From NCBI GenBank assembly GCA_036745245.1, contig DAIOGN010000055.1, positions 1 through 19,852 of the forward strand: DNA of 19,852 nt, in the 5' to 3' direction. Below the pieces are notes generated by a model, which made no database searches, was not told where the DNA came from, and was given only the letters and a program-made list of their open reading frames with translations. Within the stretch, counting starts at the first letter, position 1; each line of letters begins with the position of its first letter. This DNA is from DAIOGN01 sp036745245. Its GTDB lineage: Bacteria > Zixibacteria > MSB-5A5 > JAUVRN01. Positions 1 to 7,279 of the stretch are shown one piece after another. Both the position numbers and the translations under genes were made by a program.

Positions 1-296
1 AGCACCAGCGCCGTGCCTCGCATTCCCGCCAGCCTCTGGAGCACGGGAATCCCGAACGCCAGGGTCTTTCCGGTTCCGGTCTGGGCGATGGCGATGAGGT
101 CCTGACCATCGATGGCCAGGGGGATGGATTTCTGCTGGATGGGGGTGGGTGTCTTGAATCCGAGCTGGTCGACGGCGGCCAAAAGGCCCGGGGCGATCCC
201 GAGCCCGCCGAATCCGGTCGGTACCAGCGCCGGGGCCGCCACCGCGGGCCGGGCGTTCGAGCGCTGAGGGAGTACCCCGCGCAACATCTTCAACAC
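1..296 (-). CDS. DEAD-box RNA helicase, N-terminal part (runs off the window)
   Basis: This is the start of an ATP-dependent RNA helicase that would unwind RNA duplexes in the cytoplasm. The minus strand encodes an N-terminal tail, then FGGLGIAPGLLAAVDQLGFKTPTPIQQKSIPLA-type sequence, which is the Q motif with its upstream aromatic residue, then AQTGTGKT (motif I/Walker A) and LAFGIPVLQRL. The coding region continues beyond base 1, so the DEAD and helicase C-terminal motifs are not visible. I chose the GTG at 296 because an AAAGGA ribosome-binding site lies about 9 bases upstream; an in-frame ATG at 287 is the alternative. The order of motifs resembles the RhlE/DeaD group, but the subfamily cannot be fixed from this fragment. 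It is divergent from the operon starting at 1039. Confidence 0.9.
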   Translation of the reverse strand, partial: MLKMLRGVLPQRSNARPAVAAPALVPTGFGGLGIAPGLLAAVDQLGFKTPTPIQQKSIPLAIDGQDLIAIAQTGTGKTLAFGIPVLQRLAGMRGTALV

Positions 297-368
297 GATA
301 TGGTATCCTTTCTGGGAGCCTGCGACGGAATGGAATAGACCGGCGGGAAGCACCTCTGAGTCAGCTGC

Positions 369-397
369 AAGGTACGCGAGAAGGGTCCGGCGGTCAA
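369..397 (-). promoter_or_regulatory. Candidate sigma-70-type promoter for the DEAD-box helicase gene
   Basis: On the minus strand TTGACC (397-392) is followed by a 17-base spacer and TACCTT (374-369). The start of transcription would fall near 362, giving a leader of about 65 bases before the GTG at 296. The -35 match and the spacer are good and the -10 is moderate. Confidence 0.45.
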
Positions 398-606
398 CGT
401 CTTGCTTGCCCTGTGGGGTCCGGCCGATGCTCCGAGCCCGACGAGCCGTCGGGCGTAGCGCCCGACATCACACGCGCCTGCGCCAGAGCTTCATCGAAGG
501 TTCCGAACATGTGGTCGCGTCCGATGCGATCCAGTGCGCCGCTGCGATCCAAAGCCACCAGCGGCTGCGCGTGCACGCGGGGGGGGCAGGGCTGCGGCCG
601 CCCCAT
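394..606 (-). pseudogene. Possible remnant of a SulP/STAS anion-transporter C-terminus
   Basis: The minus-strand frame contains PLVALDRSGALDRIGRDHMF followed by GTFDEALAQARV. This resembles the extreme C-terminus of the STAS domain in SulP transporters (LxxSGLLDxIGxxNVFxxLDEALxxA). Nothing upstream in this frame or the other two resembles the STAS core or the membrane domain, and a poly-G tract at 580-588 is a plausible frameshift point. I read it as a short relic and not a functional gene. The similarity is from memory of the family and covers only about 35 residues, so chance resemblance is possible. Confidence 0.35.
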
Positions 607-728
607 CGGAGAACTCGATGGTCGGTGCGACGAGCTGCGCCAGAGTACAGCTGTACAATCTCCTTCGCGCGAGCGGGTTTAGAGTAGGAAAGCAAACGGC
701 TTGTGCCAGCAGCCGAGAACGCGTAATG

Positions 729-758
729 TTGCGCGTGCATGCCGACTGTGACTAAGTA
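729..758 (+). promoter_or_regulatory. Weak promoter candidate upstream of the HTH-EIIA/Ehr operon
   Basis: TTGCGC (729-734) is separated by 18 bases from TAAGTA (753-758). It would give a leader of about 270 bases before the ATG at 1039. The match is only moderate, and another promoter nearer the gene may have been missed. Confidence 0.2.
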
Positions 759-894
759 AAGATGACCACAGGGATTCAACCATGCAGTGACGGATCGGCG
801 ATCCCCGCAGCTGTCATTCTCGCTCGAAGAGCACAAGTTGTCACGTGGCTGGCGTGTGGCTCAGCCGCCCCATCGACGCCAGTCCAACAGTCGT

Positions 895-907
895 ATGCCT
901 CAGGCAT
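895..907. promoter_or_regulatory. Perfect 6-bp palindrome, possible operator
   Basis: ATGCCT-C-AGGCAT is a perfect inverted repeat with a one-base centre, lying 132 bases upstream of the regulator gene start. Its position suits an operator, possibly for autoregulation by the HTH-EIIA protein, but there is no second copy to support it. Confidence 0.25.
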
Positions 908-1038
908 GACAGAACGCAGCTCCCACGAGTCCGGCGGGCGGTGTTCGGCGTGATCGCGACTCCGGATCCCCTCATTGAATTCGTGACCGCTCTTCTGGCG
1001 CAACGGCCAGCACGTGGTTCTGAGGAGAGTCTCCCGTA

Positions 1039-1743
1039 ATGGATTTGCGCGTTCGTGACGTAGCCACCCTCTTTGGCGTACCTGAAAAACGCATCCAGGA
1101 GTGGATCAAAGAGAAGGGGCTTCCCACGCACCGTATCGGCGGACAGCATCGGTTCAATCGGGCTGAATTGCTGGAATGGTCCACGGCCCGTCAGGTCCCT
1201 CTGGCGACCGAAATCTTTGCCGAACCTGAAGACGGATCCATGCGGCTCCCCAGCGTGGCCGATGCCCTTCAGATGGGTGGCGTGTTTCACCTGGACGGGG
1301 TCTCCGACCGTCTCTCCGTCCTGCAGGCAATCATACGCAACATGCCGTTGCCCCCAGACACCGACAGGGAGTTCCTCCTCGAGATGTTTCTGGCGCGAGA
1401 GACACTGGCCTCGACCGGCATCGGCGATGGAGTAGCCATTCCCCATGTCCGCAATCCAGTGATACTTCAGGTTCCCAGAGCCTTGATCACGTTGAGCCTA
1501 CTGGCCGAGCCCATCGAATTCGGCGCCCTGGATGGCAAACCCGTGCACTCGTTTTTCTCCATGATCAGCCCGACTGTAAAGACGCATCTCCACCTACTGT
1601 CCCGGTTGGCTTTCGCCCTTAGCCACCGCGAATTCAAGCAGACGGTGACCTACGGGGCCACCGTCGAGCAGATTCTGACCGCGGCTCGACAGGTCGAATC
1701 CGAGCTCGGGCCATCCGCGTCGGAATCGCGGAACAAATCGTGA
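1039..1743 (+). CDS. Excisionase-type HTH fused to a PTS EIIA (fructose/PtsN-type) domain, predicted operon regulator
   Basis: This is a 234-residue two-domain protein. Residues 1-50 (DLRVRDVATLFGVPEKRIQE, then WIKEKGLPTHRIGGQHRFNR, then AELLEWS) form a MerR/excisionase-like helix-turn-helix. Residues from about 85 to 225 are a PTS_EIIA type-2 domain. Its phosphoacceptor region reads GIGDGVAIPHVRNP with the expected histidine at H136, and a LHLLSRLAFALSH segment follows. In PTS systems this histidine takes phosphate from HPr; in PtsN-type proteins the phosphorylation state regulates partners. No EIIB or EIIC gene is next to it, so sugar transport is unlikely and a regulatory role for the downstream complex is inferred. 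The ATG at 1039 has GAGGAGAG 10 bases upstream. Its stop overlaps the next start (GTGATG), indicating translational coupling. Confidence 0.88.
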   Translation: MDLRVRDVATLFGVPEKRIQEWIKEKGLPTHRIGGQHRFNRAELLEWSTARQVPLATEIFAEPEDGSMRLPSVADALQMGGVFHLDGVSDRLSVLQAIIRNMPLPPDTDREFLLEMFLARETLASTGIGDGVAIPHVRNPVILQVPRALITLSLLAEPIEFGALDGKPVHSFFSMISPTVKTHLHLLSRLAFALSHREFKQTVTYGATVEQILTAARQVESELGPSASESRNKS

Positions 1744-3752
1744 TGGCTGTGCTCCTGGCGGCCATCTTCATCCTAATCGGAAGCGGCATTGCCTCGTTGC
1801 TGGCGTATCGAAGACCGGGCGTGGCCACTGGCCTAGGCGCGGGCGGCGCCGTGCTGGGTTGTCTTGTGGGACTGCCCCCGGCCCTGCGCGGGTTGGTCTC
1901 GTCAGGTGATTCGGCGCTGCGACTGCCCTGGCCCGTGCCGGGCGGCGAGTTCCACGTGGGGATCGATGCACTCTCGGCGTATTTCCTGGTGCCGATCTTC
2001 GCGCTCTCGGCCCTGGCTGCCACGTACGGAGGCGAATACCTCCGGGCGTACCGTCAAACTCGTTCGCTCTCGCCCATGTGGTTCTGCTTCAACCTGTTTG
2101 TGGCCTCCATGGCGCTTGTGGTGATAGCGCGAAACGCTGTGCTCTTCATGGTGGCCTGGGAGGTGATGTCCATTGCGGCCTTCTTCCTGGTGACGTTTGA
2201 GCACGAACGGCCCGACACCCGCGCTGCCGGGTGGATCTTCCTGGTCGCCACACATCTGGGCGCCGCCATTCTGCTGGTAATGTTCCTGCTCCTTGGACGT
2301 CAGGCCGGCTCCCTCGACTTTGCAGCGATCGGCGAAGCGGCCCGGCTTTCCGCAACAGGTGCGGGGCTCATCTTCATCCTGGCCGTGGTGGGCTTCGGCA
2401 CCAAGGCCGGTGTGGTGCCCCTGCACATCTGGTTACCGGAGGCGCACTCCGCCGCACCGGGCCACGTTTCTGCGCTCATGTCCGGCGTAATGATCAAACT
2501 CGGCATCTACGGTCTGCTCCGCGCGATGCTCTTCCTGGGGCCGCCGGCCTTCTGGTGGGGTTCGGTGCTGGCCATCCTCGGGCTTGCGGGCGCTCTGCTC
2601 GGCGCTGCACTTGCTCTGTTGCAACGTGACCTGAAGCGTGTGCTGGCCTATTCCTCTATCGAAAACGTCGGTCTGATCGTCCTCGCCCTGGGAGTGGGCG
2701 TGTGGGGCCTGGCCAGCGGCCATGCCGCCGTCGCAGTGTTGGGATTCGCCGGCTCCTTGCTGCATATCTGGAATCACTCGCTGATGAAGGGTTTGATGTT
2801 CCTCTGCGCCGGAAGCGTAATGCACGGCACTGGCACGAAGGACATGGAGCGCTTGGGTGGACTCCTGAAACGGATGCCTCGAACTGGCACCGCCATGATG
2901 CTGGGCGCGCTGGCCATGGCGGCCCTGCCGCCCCTGAATGGTTTCGTCAGCGAATGGCTGATTTACCTAAGCATGCTTCGCGGCGGGCTGGAACTCACGG
3001 GACTGAGCCGTACCTTGCTCCTTTTGGGCGCGGCCGGTGTGGCGTTGGCTGGCGGTCTGGCCATGATCTGTTTTGTGCGGATTGTGGGCATCGCGCTTCT
3101 GGGGGAGGGACGAAGCGAACAGGCACGCGAAGCGCATGAATCGTCCTCCTGGATGGTCGTTCCTCTGGGCGTGCTCGCCATGCTCTGCGTCGGCGCGGCC
3201 GTGTTTCCCGGCCTGGGGGCTGCGGCCATGTCCGGCACCATTGAACTCGTTTCGGGTGTCCCCCGCGAGAAGCTCCTCGTCAGCCTGAACGCGTCCTCAT
3301 CCCCTTTGCTTTCGTTGGGCAGGGTGAACCTGGTCGTGTGGCTGGCTGTGGCCGGCTCGGCCTTGCTCTTGCGGGCACTCACAAAGCGCTTTCGCCCGAT
3401 CAAGGACACCACGTGGGGATGCGGCTACCTGGCCCCAACACCGCGAATGCAATACACGGGCCTGTCGTTCGCGGAACTGCTGATGACGCGAGTCTTCCCT
3501 AAATCACTTCGACCGCCTGCTTCCATCGTTCCTCCGCGCGGACTGTTTCCGACCGAAGGCAGGCTGGCCGCGGAGTATCCCGATCCTCTCAGCCGCAGCC
3601 TGTACCGACCCATGTTTGACCTCTGGGTGGACCGGTTTGCGCGTTTGCGCTGGGTGCAGCAAGGGAAAATGCACATCTACGTGCTGTACTTCGTGGTGAT
3701 GCTGGTCGTGGCCTTCGCGTGGGTGGTGCTTCGCCGCTGGATGACTGCATGA
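1743..3752 (+). CDS. hyfB: HyfB-like antiporter-type membrane subunit (first copy) of the Ehr complex
   Basis: This is a membrane subunit of the NuoL/M/N-Mrp antiporter family, about 669 residues and close to the usual HyfB length. It is hydrophobic throughout, with roughly 14-16 membrane segments. Signature regions include FMVAWEVMSIAAFFLVTFEH with the conserved membrane glutamate at E140, and FGTKAGVVPLHIWLPEAHSA with K221, then PGHVSALMSGVMIKLGIYG and LKRVLAYSSIEN. These residues belong to the ion-translocating path in the family. The C-terminal extension with TWGCGYLAPTPRMQYT is typical of HyfB and absent from NuoL. The in-frame GTG at 1740 is an alternative start that overlaps the previous stop; I prefer the ATG at 1743. 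The predicted role is proton or sodium translocation across the cytoplasmic membrane, coupled to electron transfer in the peripheral arm. Confidence 0.9.
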   Translation: MAVLLAAIFILIGSGIASLLAYRRPGVATGLGAGGAVLGCLVGLPPALRGLVSSGDSALRLPWPVPGGEFHVGIDALSAYFLVPIFALSALAATYGGEYLRAYRQTRSLSPMWFCFNLFVASMALVVIARNAVLFMVAWEVMSIAAFFLVTFEHERPDTRAAGWIFLVATHLGAAILLVMFLLLGRQAGSLDFAAIGEAARLSATGAGLIFILAVVGFGTKAGVVPLHIWLPEAHSAAPGHVSALMSGVMIKLGIYGLLRAMLFLGPPAFWWGSVLAILGLAGALLGAALALLQRDLKRVLAYSSIENVGLIVLALGVGVWGLASGHAAVAVLGFAGSLLHIWNHSLMKGLMFLCAGSVMHGTGTKDMERLGGLLKRMPRTGTAMMLGALAMAALPPLNGFVSEWLIYLSMLRGGLELTGLSRTLLLLGAAGVALAGGLAMICFVRIVGIALLGEGRSEQAREAHESSSWMVVPLGVLAMLCVGAAVFPGLGAAAMSGTIELVSGVPREKLLVSLNASSSPLLSLGRVNLVVWLAVAGSALLLRALTKRFRPIKDTTWGCGYLAPTPRMQYTGLSFAELLMTRVFPKSLRPPASIVPPRGLFPTEGRLAAEYPDPLSRSLYRPMFDLWVDRFARLRWVQQGKMHIYVLYFVVMLVVAFAWVVLRRWMTA

Positions 3753-5702
3753 GCACGTGGCTGATCGTCTCCGGCATCGCTTGTTACGCGCTGTCCGGAG
3801 TACCGGGCCTCTTCATGAGCCGAAGGTCGGAGGCGGGGACCACGTGTGCTTTCGTGCTGGCCATCACCGGCTCGGTTCTGGGAATCGCCGGCGCGCTTTT
3901 GGCACTCTGGCGGCCGGAGTCTGCCACCTGGGCGGTGCTCATTGACGGACTGTCGGTGCTCTTTCTTCTGCCCATCTTCCTGATCCCGGCCCTGTGCAGC
4001 TGGTACGGGATGGGATACTGGAAACAGGCCGCTCATCCGCAAAGCGGCCGAAAGCTGCGCCTGTTCTTCGGCCTGGTCACCGCAGGCCTGGCCGGCGTGA
4101 CCATTGCGGCGAATGCGATCCTCTTTCTGGTGGCCTGGGAGGTCATGGCCCTTTCAGCCTTCTTTCTCGTCACCACTGAAGATGAGCACCTCGCGGTGCG
4201 CGAGGCCGGCTGGGTGTATCTGGTCTCGACGCACATGGGCACGCTGAGCCTGTTTGTGATGTTTGCCATGCTTCGCGGCGCGAATGGCAGCTTCGCTCTG
4301 GTGGCGCTCCCGGTGGGCGTCGCGCCCGCAACCGTCACGGCGATCTTTGTGCTCGCCGTAGTGGGATTTGGCATCAAGGCGGGCCTCATGCCTTTTCATG
4401 TGTGGCTTCCCGGTGCGCACGCTCTGGCGCCCAGCCATGTGTCGGCTCTCATGTCAGGAGTACTCATCAAAATCGGCATCTACGGGCTGGTACGTGTCGG
4501 CTCACTGTTGAACGACCCCCCGCTGTGGTGGGGCATCGCCCTGCTGACGGGTGGCACGGTGTCCGGTGTGCTGGGGGTCGCTTTTGCCCTGGGACAGCAT
4601 GACCTGAAGCGGCTCCTGGCCTATCACAGCATCGAGAACATTGGCATCATCTTCATGGGACTCGGGTTGGCCATGGTGGGTCGCTCGCTGGGGCGGATGG
4701 ACATCACGGTGCTGGGATTGGCGGGTGCCCTGCTACATGTCTGGAATCACGGCCTCTTCAAGTCGCTCTTGTTCCTGAGTGCCGGTGCGGTGATCCACGC
4801 GACAGGCACGCGCGAGATGGACAGGNNNNNNNNNNAGGCTCGGCGGTCTGGCCAAATCCATGCCGCGCACAGCGCTCTATTTTGCCCTGGGTGCGGTGGC
4901 CATTTGCGGCCTGCCGCCACTGAACGGATTCGTGAGCGAACTCTTCATCTATCTCGGCCTGTTCCGCTCGCTCGTTGGCGGAGAGGGGGCGGCGTGGACC
5001 GGCGCGGCCTTTGCTGCGCCCGCGCTGGCCCTCGTGGGCGCTCTGGCGGTGACCTGCTTCGTCAAGGCCCTGGGGACCGTGTTCCTGGGCCAGGCCCGGT
5101 CCGATCAGGCGTTGGGCGCACACGAACCGCCTAAGAACATGAGGGGACCCATGGCGGTGCTGTTGGCTTGTTGCGTCCTCATCGGCATCGCACCCTTCGT
5201 GGTGGTGCCGGCTCTCGAGCAAGCCATGCTCGTGTGGTCGGTGGGTTCCACGCCCGCCGGCGGCCTCGCCGCCCTGGTGCCGCTCACCTGGATCACTGTG
5301 ATTGGCGTAGCGCTGGCGGGAGGCATCGGGTTGGCCTACCTGCTCCTGGTCGCACGGTCGCGAATTCAAGGTGCCACCACTGCCGGCACCTGGGACTGCG
5401 GCTTTGCGGCTCCGGGACCGAGGATGCAGTACACCTCGTCATCGTTCGCGCACTGGGCGATCGGTTTTTTCGCCTGGGTCGTCCGCCCGTCCATCCACAC
5501 TCCCAGCGCGCGAACGGCCTTCCCGGGCGAGACGCGATTCGGCAGCCATGTGCCCGATCTGGTGTTGGACCGGCTGATCCGTCCGGGCTATCGACTCGGC
5601 GCCAGGGTAACGTCATCCCTCCGTTTTCTCCAGGCCGGGAGCATTCATGCGTATCTGTTCTACATTGTGGCGTTTCTGATCGGTCTCTTGTTATGGAGGT
5701 GA
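3749..5702 (+). CDS. hyfB: HyfB-like antiporter-type membrane subunit (second, paralogous copy); interrupted by an assembly gap
   Basis: This is a second NuoL/HyfB-type antiporter-like subunit, about 650 residues. It starts at an ATG overlapping the previous TGA (ATGA). Key regions are FLVAWEVMALSAFFLVTTED with E131, FGIKAGLMPFHVWLPGAHAL with K210, and LKRLLAYHSIENIG. After the gap come a NGFVSELFIYLGLF segment and a HyfB-like tail (TWDCGFAAPGPRMQYT). The tail parallels the first copy closely, so this is a HyfB paralogue in the position where hydrogenase-4 operons carry HyfD. A run of ten Ns at 4826-4835 puts the two halves out of frame. The flanking residues GTREMDR and RLGGLAKSMPRTA match the GTKDMERLGGLLKRMPRTG of the first copy, so the break is an assembly artefact and the gene is probably intact. 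Confidence 0.87.
4826..4835. other. Assembly gap (10 N) inside the second hyfB-like gene
   Basis: The gap begins on a codon boundary and ten Ns shift the frame. AGG precedes it and AGG follows it. Collapsing the duplicate AGG would read MDRLGGLAK, exactly as in the paralogue, so the true gap length is probably negative (an overlap of three bases) or a multiple of three. Confidence 0.9.
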
Positions 5703-5721
5703 GCCAGGAGATGGCGCAGCC

Positions 5722-6630
5722 GTGACACATCTGCTCGTGCACATCGGCCTGCTCCTGGCGTTGCCGCCGCTCTTGCTCGGCGTGATTGCCAAAACCAAAG
5801 CGCTCTTTGCGGGGCGCGTCGGCCCACCATGGCTGCAGGCGTACTACGATCTGGCCAAGTTGCTTCAGAAAGGAACGGTATTCAGCACGACCACCACGTG
5901 GGTATTTCGCGCCGGGCCGGTCGTCTCCTTGGCCACGGCGCTTTTGGCCGGGATGCTGGTGCCGCTGGGAAATCATCGTCCGCCGGTGTCCTTCGAGGGC
6001 GATCTGATTCTCTTCGCCTACCTGTTTGCTCTGGGGAGGTTCTTCACCGCCTCGGCCGCACTCGATACCGGCTCGGCCTTCGAGGGCATGGGCGCGGCGC
6101 GGGAGGTGTCCTTCTCGTGCCTTGCCGAGCCCGCGCTCTTTTTTGGTTTCCTGGTCCTGGCCAAACTCTCCGGTTCGCTCACCCTGTCGACCATGCTGGG
6201 GGCACCGTTCCCCGCCGGGTGGGGGGTGGCGGGCGCCTCGCTGGTGCTCGTGGCGGCCAGCCTGTTCATTGTAATCCTGGTGGAAAACTCGCGCATGCCG
6301 TTCGATGACCCCAACACCCACCTGGAACTCACCATGATTCATGAAGTGATGGTGCTTGATCACAGCGGTCCGGCCCTGGGGTTGATCCAGTATGGCGCAG
6401 CGATGAAGTTGTTCGTGATGTGCGCTCTGCTCTTGCGGATCATCGCGCCGTTCGACACCGGCAGCCCGTGGCTGGACTGGGGCCTGTTCGTCCTGGGCCT
6501 GGGAGTCCTGGCGGCGGCCATTGGTGTGGTGGAATCAGTGATCGCCCGGTTTCGCCTGGTGTTCGTGCCCACGGTTCTGGTGGCCGCCTGCCTGCTGTCG
6601 GCCTTCGGCATCATCCTGCTGTTGAGGTGA
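5722..6630 (+). CDS. hyfC: HyfC/NuoH-like membrane anchor subunit of the Ehr complex
   Basis: This 302-residue NuoH/HyfC-family membrane protein has about eight membrane segments. In this superfamily the subunit joins the peripheral FeS/large-subunit arm to the antiporter-like subunits. Family blocks are GRVGPPWLQAYYDLAKLLQK (residues about 32-51), AREVSFSCLAEPAL (about 128-141) and ENSRMPFDDPNTHLELTMIH followed by EVM, rich in the conserved charged residues of the cytoplasmic loops. The GTG start at 5722 is supported by AGGAG at 5706-5710; the ATG at 5711 lies in another frame and stops after four codons. It sits 19 bases after the previous gene. Confidence 0.93.
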   Translation: MTHLLVHIGLLLALPPLLLGVIAKTKALFAGRVGPPWLQAYYDLAKLLQKGTVFSTTTTWVFRAGPVVSLATALLAGMLVPLGNHRPPVSFEGDLILFAYLFALGRFFTASAALDTGSAFEGMGAAREVSFSCLAEPALFFGFLVLAKLSGSLTLSTMLGAPFPAGWGVAGASLVLVAASLFIVILVENSRMPFDDPNTHLELTMIHEVMVLDHSGPALGLIQYGAAMKLFVMCALLLRIIAPFDTGSPWLDWGLFVLGLGVLAAAIGVVESVIARFRLVFVPTVLVAACLLSAFGIILLLR

Positions 6631-6634
6631 GGAC

Positions 6635-7276
6635 ATGGAGCAATTGCTCGATCCGATTCTGGTCGTGGTGCTACTCTTGAATTTTGTCGCGCTCGGCGCA
6701 AGTCAGCTGCGCACTGTGATCTACGCTGTGGCCACGCAGGGTGTCCTGCTGGGCGTCCTGATCGTGGCTGCGCACAGCACGCTGACCGTGTGGGTGGTCC
6801 TGGTGGCCTGCGCTGCGGTGGTTCTCAAAGGCGTGCTCATCCCGCGCATGCTGTTCCATGCGATCCGGGAGGTAACCATCCGGCGCGAGGTGGAACCCAT
6901 CATCGGGTTCATCGCCTCACTCTTGTTGGGTGCCGTGAGCACAGCTTTGGCGGTGCTGTACTCCAAGACGCTGCCCATCGCACAGGAACACATGGCCTCG
7001 CTGGTGGTGCCCACCGCCTTGTCCACGGTGCTGACCGGGTTTCTCATACTGACTACGCGAGCGAAGGCCATTTCTCAGGTGGTAGGCTACCTGGTGCTGG
7101 AAAACGGAATCTTCATTTTCGGCCTGCTGCTTCTGGAGGCCATGCCGTTTCTGGTGGAGATCGGCGTGCTCCTGGATCTGTTTGTCGCCATCTCGGTCAT
7201 GGGCATCATCATTTACGAGATCAGCCGCGAATTCGCGACGGTGAGCACGCGCAAGCTCTCCGCCCTGAAGGAGTAA
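6635..7276 (+). CDS. hyfE: HyfE-like membrane subunit (NuoK-like) of the Ehr complex
   Basis: This is a 213-residue hydrophobic protein, very close to the usual HyfE length. It begins MEQLLDPILVVVLLLNFVAL and has about six membrane segments, with VVGYLVLENGIFIFGLLLLE near residues 150-170, where HyfE and NuoK carry a conserved membrane glutamate after LxxEN. HyfE supplies the NuoK-equivalent position between HyfC and the antiporter-like subunits. The start is four bases after the hyfC stop with GAGGTGAGG just upstream. The C-terminus (LFVAISVMGIIIYEISREF) is also family-typical. Confidence 0.88.
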   Translation: MEQLLDPILVVVLLLNFVALGASQLRTVIYAVATQGVLLGVLIVAAHSTLTVWVVLVACAAVVLKGVLIPRMLFHAIREVTIRREVEPIIGFIASLLLGAVSTALAVLYSKTLPIAQEHMASLVVPTALSTVLTGFLILTTRAKAISQVVGYLVLENGIFIFGLLLLEAMPFLVEIGVLLDLFVAISVMGIIIYEISREFATVSTRKLSALKE

Positions 7277-7279
7277 TCC

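Larger units (their letters stand above)
297..1038. other. Long non-coding stretch between divergent genes
   Basis: No intact gene is visible on either strand. The open frames here have no family features and look like high-GC chance frames. The stretch holds the helicase promoter candidate, the SulP-like relic, a hairpin at 448-466 (GTCGGGCG-TAG-CGCCCGAC, no T-run on either side), a palindrome at 895-907 and a weak promoter candidate at 729-758. Confidence 0.6.

Noticed and set aside
448..466. Hairpin GTCGGGCG-TAG-CGCCCGAC as an intrinsic terminator
   Set aside because: No T-run on either strand and no intact gene ends next to it.
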